A stretch of 64,000 nucleotides of DNA from Nakamurella antarctica (GCF_003860405.1 NZ_CP034170.1:558001-622000), one strand, 5' to 3'; shown: positions 1 through 8,372, numbered from the stretch's first letter. Program-made: numbers and translations. Notes: generated from the letters alone by a model not told the origin.

Positions 1-2
1 GG

Positions 3-1001
3 ATGATCCGACGACCTTCGCTGGTCCGGAGCGGCAAGCCGCTCGGGGAACTCGTCGCCGCAGCAGCCCGACATCTGTCAATCCCGGCGGCCTACGTCGA
101 GAAGGACTTCTGGGCGATGGAGGTACTGCGGTCGGTGTCGACTCCCAGAACGGTGACGCTGAACGATAAAGTGACCCCGGTCCAGATCATCTTTAAGGGC
201 GGAACAAGCCTGAGCCGGGCCTTCAAGATCACCGAACGCTTCTCGGAAGACATCGACATAATCGCGGTGTTCGACCCGTCCGTCGGCGCAGGTACTCGCA
301 ACACAGCTTTGAAAGGCATCTGCAACGACGCCCAAGCACACCTCGGGCTGCCAGAGAGCAAGAGAATCCTGGTTGAGTCGACGACGGGTTTCAAACGAAA
401 CGTTCGGTTCAGTTACCCGCGCACGAGTCAAAGTGCTGGGGAAACCGAGTCTGTTCTGCTAGAAATGGGTACCCGGGGTGGTCCTACTCCCTCCGAAATG
501 CGAATGGTCCAGTCACTTCTTGCCGAGTATGCGATCGGGATTGCCGGTGAATCATCCGATGCCTGGGATGAGTTCGTTCCATTCGAAGTCACTGTCCTGG
601 CACCCGAGCGAACGCTGCTGGAAAAGATGTCAAGGCTCCATGCCGGTGCGGTCCAGTTCCTCAAAAACGGTGATGACGAAATCCTTCGCGGATCAGGCCG
701 TCACCTATATGACGTTTGTCTTGTGCTCCAGCACGAACGAACTTTGTCCTCATTGAGAACCTTGGGTGAAGCCGGTGTGAGCGACCTTTGTGCCGATATT
801 GACAGCCGTAGCGAGAAAGCTGGCTGGCCTTACGAGCCCAGGCCAGCCGCCGGATTCGGCAGTAGTCCACTGCTGATTGACCCCTCGTGTGCGCAGCCGC
901 TTCGGATTGGCTATGAAACTGCTCGCGCGCTGATCCACGGGCGAAGACCATCCTTCGAAGAATGCTTGGACACCATTAGCAGAAATAGCAGTTTGCTCTA
1001 G
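3..1001 (+). CDS. AbiEii/AbiGii-type nucleotidyltransferase toxin
   Basis: The 332-aa protein has the two marks of the AbiEii family: KGGTSLSR near residue 65 and RFSEDIDI near residue 80, the nucleotidyltransferase core. In the family this toxin blocks growth after phage infection, by nucleotide transfer to tRNA acceptor ends in studied members, and is held in check by an AbiEi antitoxin encoded just upstream. The ATG at position 3 overlaps a TGA at 4-6, as expected for coupling to an antitoxin gene ending just outside the window; that gene is not visible. The protein looks full length. It sits about 220 bp inside the tRNA-Phe fragment that marks the edge of an integrated element, so it is probably element cargo. 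Family call firm, activity inferred. Confidence 0.85.
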   Translation: MIRRPSLVRSGKPLGELVAAAARHLSIPAAYVEKDFWAMEVLRSVSTPRTVTLNDKVTPVQIIFKGGTSLSRAFKITERFSEDIDIIAVFDPSVGAGTRNTALKGICNDAQAHLGLPESKRILVESTTGFKRNVRFSYPRTSQSAGETESVLLEMGTRGGPTPSEMRMVQSLLAEYAIGIAGESSDAWDEFVPFEVTVLAPERTLLEKMSRLHAGAVQFLKNGDDEILRGSGRHLYDVCLVLQHERTLSSLRTLGEAGVSDLCADIDSRSEKAGWPYEPRPAAGFGSSPLLIDPSCAQPLRIGYETARALIHGRRPSFEECLDTISRNSSLL

Positions 1002-1109
1002 TGAAGCTTCTGAGTATGCCGACAAATGAGGCGGCTCTCCTGCTTCAGGTCTCCCAGTGTCAGGGGCAATAGTATTTGCGCGCTGGGACTCGGCCGAATT
1101 TTGGGCGTC

Positions 1110-1132
1110 TTGGGTGACACTTTGGGTGACAC
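1110..1132 (+). repeat. Tandem 11-bp direct repeats beside the attachment site
   Basis: TTGGGTGACAC occurs at 1110-1120 and again at 1122-1132, with a looser related stretch just upstream. The copies lie about 90 bp inside the tRNA-Phe fragment at 1225-1266. Short direct repeats at this distance from a tRNA attachment core are typical of integrase arm-binding sites. No integrase gene lies in the window, so the role is inferred. Confidence 0.5.
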
Positions 1133-1219
1133 CTTTGCGATTCTGGCGGGTTCAGGGCTACTTTAAGCTTATGAAACCGCAGGTCAGTACGGTATGGAAT
1201 GATATAACACCCCTACACG

Positions 1220-1270
1220 CATGCCTGAAAAGTGGAAGGTCGCCGGTTCGATCCCGGCCCTGGCCACACA
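1220..1270 (+). mobile_element. tRNA-Phe 3' fragment: attachment site of an integrated element
   Basis: Positions 1225-1231 read CTGAAAA, the anticodon loop of tRNA-Phe (GAA). The 3' anticodon strand, variable loop, T arm (GCCGGTTCGATCCCGGC) and 3' acceptor strand CTGGCCA follow to 1266. Nothing upstream forms a D arm or 5' acceptor strand: the five bases before the loop pair poorly with GTGGA after it. A 3' tRNA fragment is what remains at the far end when an element integrates into a tRNA gene and rebuilds the intact gene at the other end. The intact tRNA-Phe and the integrase are therefore expected to the left of this window. Confidence 0.75.
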
Positions 1271-1272
1271 TT

Positions 1273-1304
1273 CCCCCGATCAGCATCAGCTGAGCGGGGG
1301 TTTT
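1273..1304 (+). terminator. Intrinsic terminator of the ancestral tRNA-Phe gene
   Basis: A 12-bp stem with one mismatch (CCCCCGATCAGC / GCTGAGCGGGGG), an ATCA loop and a TTTT tail begins seven bases after the tRNA fragment. It looks like the original terminator of the tRNA gene, left on the chromosomal side of the insertion. Confidence 0.75.
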
Positions 1305-1314
1305 GTGTATTTGA

Positions 1315-1566
1315 AGCACTCGCAAATCGGCCTCCGAGGCCGTCACACTGCCTGCTCAGCTGGAGAAGTTGCTGGACATTATTGAGCCGCGCTCCAATGA
1401 GCTGTGGGAGCTTTCAGCCCTGGGGTATGAGGCTCGGTGGTGGTGTTACATGGGTTCCTCCGCCACTGAGCACGCTTTCGAAATCAGCCGCGCTTTGATG
1501 GGCCAGCTCCTCACTGTTCCGGGAGAACTGATCGCTGATTTCTACGACGACGAGCCAGAAGGCTGA
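1315..1566 (+). pseudogene. C-terminal remnant of a DUF4279-like gene
   Basis: An open frame with no credible start (an in-frame TGA sits at 1312-1314) encodes about 83 residues. The run from residue 15 on, with QLEKLLDIIEPRSNELWELS and then GYEARWWCYMGS, resembles the second half of DUF4279 proteins, which often belong to immunity or polymorphic-toxin settings. The expected N-terminal half is missing, and the frame begins about 10 bp after the tRNA-Phe terminator. A TTG at 1369 could in principle start a 65-aa product. The likeliest reading is a gene truncated when the element inserted or by a later deletion. Family assignment is from memory and moderate. Confidence 0.5.
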
Positions 1567-1949
1567 GCAAGGCCCACTTCTTGTCATCTTCGCCGCACTC
1601 GTTGACGTCACGCTTAACCGGGCGGCAATAGCTGGGAATACTGATCTGGTGGATAACGCAGATTCGACGGATAAGACGCGGAGCGAGACTCTAGCTGACC
1701 GGAGATACCTTCGAAGGGAGGCTAAGCCGCTCCCCAAAGCTGAGGATGGAACCGAGTCACTTCGACACGCCGATCGCGGCTCCACAGCCGTAAAGGAACT
1801 CTTGCCACGCCGGTCTCGTCAATGGCCAGCGCAGACTCTGTATTCAGGCCAAGGAATTTATAAAGATTACAAATGAATCAAAGGGTATTTCGACGCGGAA
1901 TCCTTTCCAGACGTCAGTGGGAAGGTCCGGCAGCGTGGGCGTCAGCACG
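1567..1949. other. Intergenic stretch with no recognisable gene
   Basis: About 380 bp between the DUF4279 remnant and the end of the broken membrane-protein gene. Short open frames occur, but none has a ribosome-binding site or a recognisable product. I see no RNA gene, hairpin terminator or repeat here. Confidence 0.5.
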
Positions 1950-2732
1950 TCACTGCGCGACAGACGCGCGGCCAGCGTTTCGCTTACGCCACAGCTCGGG
2001 CATTGCCAACGCCGCTACCACTACCACGGCCATTGCGACGCGCTCAATCGAGAAGAACGCGCCCGGCACCATCATCATCACTGCCACCAAAGCGCCCGGG
2101 ATGGGACGCGAATAGGAACGGGAGGATTCAGCAGTAGAGATTTGACCGAAACGCCAAGCTAGACAGGCGAATCCGATAAATTGCACCGCCGAGGCGATGA
2201 CCCGCAGGTCGGTCGTACCTGGAATCGCCAGTCCAGCAAACACGATGAGCACGACTCACTGCGGCGCATTCCGCGTGCGATACAGGCCGATGGCCAAGAC
2301 GAGTAACCCCAGCGAAAGAGCCAAATCCCAACTGTCCAAGGGTGCGAGCACGCTCTCAGAGACACGTTTATGGACGCTCGTGGCGAGGGAACGACCCATC
2401 GGAGCGATAGCACCAAGAACGAAATCAACGCCCGTGATCAACCCGTTAACAACGATTCCGACCGCGGTGAGAGCGCCGCCCACAACACGAAAGCCCCACC
2501 CGCCTCGCCCCAGTAATTGCCAGATGGCGGCAAGTGAGGGGATGAGGAGCACTAGCCACGTCGCGAGCAGTAGGTGGCTGATCAACCACGTCGACGAGTG
2601 TGCGTCCAGGGTCGCAAACAGGGACTTTTCGCGCGGCACCATCGCGAAGATGATTTGCGCGAGGAGATACGCGGCGGGCGCACCCACGAGGGCCGCGCTC
2701 AGTGCCCACCGCTCGGGACGAGCTAGAGCCAT
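1950..2732 (-). pseudogene. Multi-pass membrane protein interrupted by an in-frame TGA
   Basis: The minus-strand ATG at 2730-2732 opens a hydrophobic protein with about four membrane segments over 158 residues. A TGA at 2256-2258 stops it. The same frame then continues open for 102 more codons with further membrane segments (including LIVFAGLAIPG and VAMAVVVVAALAM) and ends before 1950. Both parts share composition and frame, so this reads as one gene of about 260 codons with a single nonsense codon (context CAG-TGA-GTC). The family is not recognised; its size and topology recall DUF4386-like proteins. A sequencing error or readthrough cannot be excluded. No selenocysteine context is evident. 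Confidence 0.6.
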
Positions 2733-2816
2733 GGCAGTGAGTGGCCCTTTGTGAGAGGGAATTGTTTGCGAAGTGTCAGGTTAACTGAGCGCCCGTGCCA
2801 AAATCCGCTCACCACA

Positions 2817-2830
2817 GGGACGCAGGACCA
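2817..2830. promoter_or_regulatory. Candidate DosR-type box 1 upstream of adhP
   Basis: GGGACGCAGGACCA matches nine of the ten fixed positions of the pattern GGGACnnnnGnCCC taken from the mycobacterial DosR box. It lies 120 bp before the adhP ATG, with a second site 30 bp downstream. Matches of this quality will occur by chance in GC-rich DNA; location and pairing are the main support. Confidence 0.35.
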
Positions 2831-2846
2831 TCCGACTGTATGCGGG

Positions 2847-2860
2847 GGGTCCTTGGACCC
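2847..2860. promoter_or_regulatory. Candidate DosR-type box 2 upstream of adhP
   Basis: GGGTCCTTGGACCC is an inverted repeat matching nine of ten fixed positions of GGGACnnnnGnCCC (T instead of A at position 4). It lies 90 bp before the adhP start, 30 bp (about three helical turns) from the first box. It could instead be the operator of an unrelated dimeric regulator. Confidence 0.4.
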
Positions 2861-2949
2861 TTACGGACACAGACACCCTCGCGTTGAGTGGAGGTAGTGA
2901 GAGGTCTGAAACGCTCACGGCCACCAGTGCGTTCGAAGGGGAGTTCATC

Positions 2950-3963
2950 ATGAAAGCTGCTGTCGTCACGGGGTTCACCGCACCGCTGGAGATCCAAGAC
3001 CTGACGGTCCCTGAGCCTGGTCCGGGTCAAGTACTCGTCCGCATCGAGTATTCGGGTCTGTGCCACACCGACATTCACGCGGCGCACGGAGACTGGCCGG
3101 CCAAACCATCACCGCCCTTCATCCCCGGCCACGAAGGCATCGGCTTCGTTGAGAAGCTTGGCAGCGGTGTTACCGAACCGGCCGTTGGCGCGCGCGTGGC
3201 AATCGCCTGGCTCGCTGCTGCCTGCGGCCACTGCCGTCATTGCATCGGTGGCTGGGAAACGCTGTGTGAGTCCCAACAGAATTCCGGCTACTCCATAAAC
3301 GGAACCTTCGCTGACTATGTGGTTGTCGATGCCGCGTTCGCCTGCCCGGTCCCCGACGGCGTCACCTCCAGGGACGCAGCCCCGCTCACGTGCGCGGGTG
3401 TCACCACATACAAGGCGATCAAGGTCGCGGGTGTTGCCCCTGCTGAGATGGTTGCCGTCTTCGGAATCGGCGGCCTCGGCCACCTTGCCCTGCAATACGC
3501 GCGCATCGCGGGCGGCTTTGTCGTAGCTGTCGACATTCAAGATGACAAGTTAGCAATGGCAACGGAATTGGGCGCTGACCATGTGGTGAATGCCAAGACG
3601 ACCGACCCGGTCGAAGCGATCCAGGCACTCGGCGGCGCCGACGTGGCTGTCGCGCTGGCGGCCTCGGCGGAATCGTTTGACCAAGCCTTCCGATCCCTGC
3701 GCCGCGGCGGCCGCTTGGTATGCGTCGCAATGCCAGCCAACGATGGCGTCATCGACGTGCCGATCTTCGATCTGGTCATCGGTGGCAAGTCGGTGATCGG
3801 ATCGATTGTCGGCACCCGCAACGATCTAGCCGACGTTTTCGCGCTGCACGCCGCGGGTCGCACCAAGGTCGTCATTGTCGATCGCACTTTGGATGAGGTC
3901 AACGAAGCTATGGCTGACGTGTTGTCCGGCAAGATCGCCGCCCGCGTGGTGTTCAAGCTGTAG
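2950..3963 (+). CDS. adhP: Zinc-dependent alcohol dehydrogenase, AdhP type
   Basis: This 337-aa medium-chain dehydrogenase reversibly interconverts alcohols and aldehydes with NAD(H) in the cytoplasm. Visible marks: catalytic zinc ligand Cys38 followed by His39-Thr40, GHEG at 60-63 with His61, the four-cysteine structural-zinc loop CGHCRHCIGGWETLC near 95-110, CAGVTTYKA, and the nucleotide-binding motif GIGGLGH near 172. The ATG at 2950 is chosen over an upstream in-frame start because the family begins MKAAV and AAGGGG precedes it. The metal ATPase gene follows 16 bp downstream on the same strand, so they are probably co-transcribed. Two DosR-like boxes lie upstream. Under low oxygen it could reoxidise NADH by reducing aldehydes (inference). 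Confidence 0.9.
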   Translation: MKAAVVTGFTAPLEIQDLTVPEPGPGQVLVRIEYSGLCHTDIHAAHGDWPAKPSPPFIPGHEGIGFVEKLGSGVTEPAVGARVAIAWLAAACGHCRHCIGGWETLCESQQNSGYSINGTFADYVVVDAAFACPVPDGVTSRDAAPLTCAGVTTYKAIKVAGVAPAEMVAVFGIGGLGHLALQYARIAGGFVVAVDIQDDKLAMATELGADHVVNAKTTDPVEAIQALGGADVAVALAASAESFDQAFRSLRRGGRLVCVAMPANDGVIDVPIFDLVIGGKSVIGSIVGTRNDLADVFALHAAGRTKVVIVDRTLDEVNEAMADVLSGKIAARVVFKL

Positions 3964-3979
3964 CCAGCGCAGGAGCGTG

Positions 3980-6319
3980 GTGACCTCAACGATGAAAAGC
4001 ATGTGGGCGGCGAACAAAGAACGTGTGCTCTTCGTCGTCTCCACTGCGCTCCTGCTCGCCGGGATCATCGCCTGGTCGTTGTCGGCATCTGCCACATCAG
4101 CGGGGCTGTGGATTACTGGAACTGTTCTAGGGCTCGTGTTCTCGCTGGCGTGGACAATTCAAGCAGTCCGCGCTGGCCAGTGGAGCGTTGACGTCATCGC
4201 GGTCCTCGGGCTTGCTGGCGCGTTGGCGGTCAACGAGCCTTTCGCCGGTGCGATGATCACCGTGATGCTCGCCAGCGGTCAGTTGCTTGAGGCCAGGGCA
4301 TCGGCGCGGGCGCGCCGGGAGCTGAGTTTGCTCATCCAGCGTGCCCCTCGGACCGCCCGGCGCCGAAGCGAAGAAGCAGTAACCGAAGTCCCGGTAGCCG
4401 ACGTCGTAGCTGGTGACCGACTCCTCGTCGGCACCGGCGAAGTAGTTCCCGTGGACGGCCGCCTGTTGTCGACCGCGGTTCTCGACGAGTCCGCGCTCAC
4501 CGGCGAGCCGCTTCCCGTGGAGCGGGTCACGGGCGAAGACATTCGCAGTGGTGTGGTGAACGCGGGGCCACCTCTTGATCTCCTGACAACAGCCATCGCG
4601 GCCGAGTCCACCTACGCCGGTGTGGTCCGCCTGGTGGAACAAGCGAAAGCGTCCTCGGCGCCTTTCGTCCGAACCGCCGATCGATTCGCCATCATCTTCG
4701 TTCCGTTGACACTTCTCCTAGCGGGCCTCTCGTGGGCCTTGAGCGGCGATGCTGTACGGGCGGTGGCGGTCCTCGTCGTGGCCACCCCATGCCCCCTGCT
4801 GCTGGCAGCGCCGATCGCCATCATGTCGGGGATATCCCGCGCCGCACATCTGGGCGTTGTGATCAAAGGTGGTGGGGCACTTGAAGCCTTGGCCGGTGGG
4901 CAGATCATGTTGTTCGACAAGACTGGCACTCTGACCCAGGGCCGGCCGGTACTGGCGGAGGTGATCCTCGCCCATGGCTATGAAGCCGACGATGTGCTGC
5001 GGCTGGCCGCTTCCCTTGACCAAGTGTCCCCGCACGTTCTGGCCAGCGCCATCGTCACGGGTGGAACGCGGCGTGGGCTGGTCCTGCAGATGCCTGAGAA
5101 CGTCGAGGAAGTGCACGGCTACGGCCTCGAAGGAACCGTCGATGGCAGGCGGATCAGGCTCGGCAAAGCCTCCTGGACCGTCGGTGAAAACTCGCCTGCC
5201 GATACTCCGCCATGGGTGCGTCAAGCGCGTCGGCGGGCTGACTTGGACGGTTCCCTTACGGTGTTCATCTCTATCGACGGGAAGCCCGCGGGTGCCTTCT
5301 TGCTCCAGGACGCGATTCGGCCTGACGCCCCCAGGATGGTGCGAGCATTGCGTACCGCTGGCCTTACTCGCGTCGTGTTGGTCACCGGCGATCGCGCCGA
5401 GACGGCGGACATGGTGGGCCGGATCGTGGGCGTTGATGCTGTTCTAGCTGACCGCGACCCTGCCGCCAAACTTGCAGCGATCGAGCACGAAAGCGCCCGT
5501 GGCAGCACGATCATGGTGGGAGACGGCGTCAATGACGCCCCCGCGCTCGCAGCAGCTGGTGTGGGAGTAGCGCTGGCGGCACGAGGCGCCACCGCGTCAT
5601 CGGAAGCGGCTGATGTCGTGCTCACCGTCGATCGGATTGACGTACTGGGCGATGCGATCCTCATCGCGCGCCGGTCGAAAAGAATTGCGCTGCAATCAGT
5701 TCTCGTTGGCATGGGGCTGTCGGTGGTGGCAATGATGGCTGCCGCCCTTGGTTTCCTGCCGCCAGCAGTCGGCGCCCTGGTGCAAGAGGTGATTGATCTA
5801 ATGGCGATTGGGATCGCGTTACGCGCTGTCCTGCCCGGGGCCGTCCACACCATCAGCATGCCGGCGGCCGACATTGCCACCGCCATTCGCCTCCGTACGG
5901 AGCACGACGCCACCTTGCCGCTCATCGAGCAAATCCGTTTGGTGGCAGACGGTTTGTCGTCTCTAGACTGCGATGTGTCACCGGTAAAATCGCTGCTGCA
6001 CAGCCTGGAGACAGAGTTACTTCCGCACGAGCGCGCAGACGAGAAGCTGCTGCTTCCTCTCGTCGACAGGGCATTAGGAAGTAGCGACGCGACGGCTGCA
6101 ATGAGCCGAACCCACGCCGAAATCGAGCATCAAGTAGCGCAACTTGCCAGGCTCGTCCACATCCTGGAGGGCCACCCGGCGCAACCAGAGGACGCGATCG
6201 AGTTGCGACGCCTGCTCTACGGGCTGTATGCCATTCTTCGTCTCCACAATGCCCAAGAGGAAGAAGGCGCCTTCAGCCTGGTGCCCGACGCGGCGCTTCG
6301 CTCCAAGGCGTCGCCGTAG
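3980..6319 (+). CDS. P1B-type metal-transporting ATPase with C-terminal hemerythrin-like domain
   Basis: A 779-aa P-type ATPase. It has about six N-terminal membrane segments, the TGE actuator motif, a Thr269-Pro270-Cys271 transport site in the sixth segment, the phosphorylated Asp313 in [19 protein letters not shown], and two more membrane segments. From about residue 635 a helical tail carries His642, His683-x4-Glu688, His712-x4-His717 and His756-x4-Glu761, which reads as a hemerythrin/HHE di-iron site. TPC plus a hemerythrin tail is the signature of the P1B-5 subgroup, linked to export of iron and nickel. No separate N-terminal metal-binding domain is seen. GTG 3980 follows AGGAG at 3971-3975; ATG 3992 is an alternative. 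It is the second gene after adhP. The tail could sense iron or oxygen. Confidence 0.85.
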   Translation: MTSTMKSMWAANKERVLFVVSTALLLAGIIAWSLSASATSAGLWITGTVLGLVFSLAWTIQAVRAGQWSVDVIAVLGLAGALAVNEPFAGAMITVMLASGQLLEARASARARRELSLLIQRAPRTARRRSEEAVTEVPVADVVAGDRLLVGTGEVVPVDGRLLSTAVLDESALTGEPLPVERVTGEDIRSGVVNAGPPLDLLTTAIAAESTYAGVVRLVEQAKASSAPFVRTADRFAIIFVPLTLLLAGLSWALSGDAVRAVAVLVVATPCPLLLAAPIAIMSGISRAAHLGVVIKGGGALEALAGGQIMLFDKTGTLTQGRPVLAEVILAHGYEADDVLRLAASLDQVSPHVLASAIVTGGTRRGLVLQMPENVEEVHGYGLEGTVDGRRIRLGKASWTVGENSPADTPPWVRQARRRADLDGSLTVFISIDGKPAGAFLLQDAIRPDAPRMVRALRTAGLTRVVLVTGDRAETADMVGRIVGVDAVLADRDPAAKLAAIEHESARGSTIMVGDGVNDAPALAAAGVGVALAARGATASSEAADVVLTVDRIDVLGDAILIARRSKRIALQSVLVGMGLSVVAMMAAALGFLPPAVGALVQEVIDLMAIGIALRAVLPGAVHTISMPAADIATAIRLRTEHDATLPLIEQIRLVADGLSSLDCDVSPVKSLLHSLETELLPHERADEKLLLPLVDRALGSSDATAAMSRTHAEIEHQVAQLARLVHILEGHPAQPEDAIELRRLLYGLYAILRLHNAQEEEGAFSLVPDAALRSKASP

Positions 6320-6510
6320 GTAGGGATAACCGCACCTGCGGAGTCAACTCCGGAAATGGGCCTCTGCGAGAGTTGCTGCTGCGAAACCATTTCGCTGTGC
6401 GCACCGAGCTCCCAGCCATCCGGATGCTTCTCGGATCACCAATACTCGACACTGACGGGGTCTCCACTTCACAGTGGCCGAGCCCGCCCACAAAGAAACA
6501 AGGCACACCA

Positions 6511-7074
6511 ATGACGACTATCAATGGGCTTCCCGCGCACATCCTGCTTGTGCATGCGATCGTGGTCCTCCTCCCGCTCACCTCGAATATTCTTGTCCTC
6601 ACCGCCGCGTGGTCGGGTGGGCGACGCCGGTTCGCTGGGGCAAACGTTATTTTGGCTGCAGGCGTGGTGATCCTTGTCCCCATTACGACGGACGCCGGTG
6701 AGTGGCTCGAGAGTCGGGTGGAGCGCAGCGCTTTGTTGCACGAGCACACCGAACTCGGCGATACCGCACTCTACGTGGCGATTCCGGTAGCAGTCCTCGC
6801 ATTGGTCATCTGGTGGCGTGGACGTGAGCAGGACACCGCGACCGGGGAGCGCAGCGTCAAGGGCCCGCGGGCGAGTGCCTGGGGTGGAACCACTTTGACG
6901 CAGCTTCGGGCGAGGACCTTCCTGGCTCCGGCAAACCGCGTGGTCACGATTGTCCTGATCGTCGCGTCGGTTCTAGCCGCCGGCGCAACAATGTACGACA
7001 CGTACCGCATCGGCGACTCGGGCGCCCAGGTGACCTGGCAGGACAGAGCGACGTCCGACGCCAGCAACTCTTAA
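6511..7074 (+). CDS. DUF2231 membrane protein
   Basis: A 187-aa integral membrane protein beginning INGLPAHILLVHAIVVLLPL, the N-terminal signature of the DUF2231 family. Four membrane segments follow (about 10-30, 45-65, 85-100, 140-160), with conserved VPITTDAGEWLE and HTELGD between segments two and three. The biochemical role of the family is not established; members often sit with redox or heme proteins. The ATG at 6511 is preferred over upstream in-frame starts because the conserved block starts right after it. A broken relative with the same signature lies at about 13339-13903, flanking the tyrosine decarboxylase operon on its other side. Confidence 0.75.
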   Translation: MTTINGLPAHILLVHAIVVLLPLTSNILVLTAAWSGGRRRFAGANVILAAGVVILVPITTDAGEWLESRVERSALLHEHTELGDTALYVAIPVAVLALVIWWRGREQDTATGERSVKGPRASAWGGTTLTQLRARTFLAPANRVVTIVLIVASVLAAGATMYDTYRIGDSGAQVTWQDRATSDASNS

Positions 7075-7085
7075 CCCACGCCCCG

Positions 7086-7099
7086 GGGACAGAAGCCGG
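7086..7099. promoter_or_regulatory. Weak DosR-like site upstream of the stomatin operon
   Basis: GGGACAGAAGCCGG has a perfect left half and matches eight of ten fixed positions of the box pattern. It lies 165 bp before the small gene at 7264. On its own this is weak; it is recorded because of its place between two island transcription units. Confidence 0.2.
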
Positions 7100-7263
7100 C
7101 CTGTTCAGGGGTAGGCGAGAGAACAAATCCGCATCACCGGGGCCTTTTTGCCCTGTGTCGCGAGCAGCACGGAAGTGATTATTGAGGAACCGGCCAGATG
7201 TGACGACCGGCGCAGGCTTCGCGCCCCGCAATCATCCGCCGCACCTCTCCCCCAGGGAACCCC

Positions 7264-7407
7264 ATGAATCCGTACGAAACCCGACTTGCCTTGGTTGTCA
7301 GCGCGCTAAAGGCCGAGAAGGTCCATCTAGCAAGCGGTATGACTCTCATCCAGACCGCCGTCACCGTGCTCGCCGCGATCGACAAGACCCCGTGGAGCCT
7401 TCGATGA
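7264..7407 (+). CDS. 47-aa small protein coupled to the stomatin-like gene
   Basis: The ATG at 7264 follows AGGGA and opens a 47-codon frame starting [12 protein letters not shown] and ending TPWSLR. Its TGA at 7405-7407 overlaps the next ATG (7404-7406), so translation is likely coupled. The peptide is helical and amphipathic ([19 protein letters not shown], then [13 protein letters not shown]), mildly hydrophobic, without a clear membrane segment or signal peptide. I do not recognise a family. It might be a small partner of the SPFH protein or a leader peptide tuning its translation. Codon use is GC-rich like its neighbours. Confidence 0.5.
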   Translation: MNPYETRLALVVSALKAEKVHLASGMTLIQTAVTVLAAIDKTPWSLR

Positions 7408-8309
7408 GCACTTTTGTCACTGTCCTAGTAATCGCTGCCGTATTCGTGTTGGTCATTCTGGGGATGGCACTCAAGGTGGTCCAACAGTACGAAGAAGGTG
7501 TGTTGTTCCGGCTTGGACGGGTCATCGGAGTGCGAGCGCCCGGGCTGCACCTCATCATTCCAGTAATCGACGTGATGCGGCGAGTGTCTCTTCGCATAGT
7601 AACGATGCCCATCCAATCGCAAGGGATTATTACCCGGGACAACGTCAGCGTCGATGTCTCCGCCGTCGCCTATTTCCGCGTGGTAGATGCCGTCAAGTCC
7701 GTCGTCGCAATCGAGAACGTCTACTCCGCAATAGATCAGATCGCGCAAACTACCTTACGCAAGGTTGTTGGTCAGCACACCCTCGATGAGACCTTGTCGG
7801 AAACAGACAAGATCAATCTGGACATTCGCGAGATCCTGGATGTCACCACCGTGGAGTGGGGCGTCCAGGTGACTCTCGTCGAACTCAAGGACATCCAGCT
7901 TCCAGAGTCGATGAAGCGAGCGATGGCCCGGCAAGCCGAGGCGGAGCGGGAGAAGCGCGCGAAGATTATCAACGCCGAGGGTGAATCAATGGCGGCCGCA
8001 GCACTCGGTGATGCGTCGGACATAATGATGGCGCATCCACTGGCATTGCAATTACGGAATCTGCAGTCGTTGGTCGAGATTGGCGTGGACAAGAACACCA
8101 CCGTGGTTTTCCCTGCCCCATTGATGACGACCATCGCCGAGCTTGGGTCCTTCTTAGCGCGCGAATCTGCCGCGTCTACGTCCGTCGGGGCGCCGACCAT
8201 TAAACCCATCATCACGCCGGCCGCAGCGCAAGGCGCGGCACCCACCGCCCCTACAACGGTGAAGCCCGACCACCCAGCCACCACCAATGGAGCTGCCGTC
8301 GGGGTATGA
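7404..8309 (+). CDS. Stomatin/slipin-like SPFH (Band 7) protein
   Basis: A 301-aa membrane protein with one N-terminal segment (about 4-24) followed by the SPFH/Band 7 domain. Typical stretches are [26 protein letters not shown], and the turn-strand-helix region through [17 protein letters not shown] charged helical part, [21 protein letters not shown], is the usual stomatin oligomerisation helix. The last 50 residues are an Ala/Pro/Thr-rich tail. The family forms membrane-associated rings or microdomains that organise other membrane proteins. Here it opens the tyrosine decarboxylase/antiporter cluster, so a role in supporting those transporters or membrane integrity under stress is possible but unproven. 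The start is fixed by the ATGA overlap with the small gene upstream. Confidence 0.85.
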   Translation: MSTFVTVLVIAAVFVLVILGMALKVVQQYEEGVLFRLGRVIGVRAPGLHLIIPVIDVMRRVSLRIVTMPIQSQGIITRDNVSVDVSAVAYFRVVDAVKSVVAIENVYSAIDQIAQTTLRKVVGQHTLDETLSETDKINLDIREILDVTTVEWGVQVTLVELKDIQLPESMKRAMARQAEAEREKRAKIINAEGESMAAAALGDASDIMMAHPLALQLRNLQSLVEIGVDKNTTVVFPAPLMTTIAELGSFLARESAASTSVGAPTIKPIITPAAAQGAAPTAPTTVKPDHPATTNGAAVGV

Positions 8310-8372
8310 GGGGCGCCTTCGAATGACTCACACGTTCATAACCCGTAGATTTGCACACCCAGAAAGCACTTC

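Noticed and set aside
1225-1266. A functional tRNA gene
   Set aside because: Only the 3' half is present: no D arm, no 5' acceptor strand, and anticodon-stem pairing is broken.
2256-2258. In-frame TGA as a selenocysteine codon
   Set aside because: The protein is a plain membrane protein with no redox motif, and no selenocysteine-type hairpin or selenoprotein machinery is seen.
2197-2754. 185-codon plus-strand open frame
   Set aside because: Antisense to the interrupted membrane protein, whose hydrophobic segments are far more protein-like.
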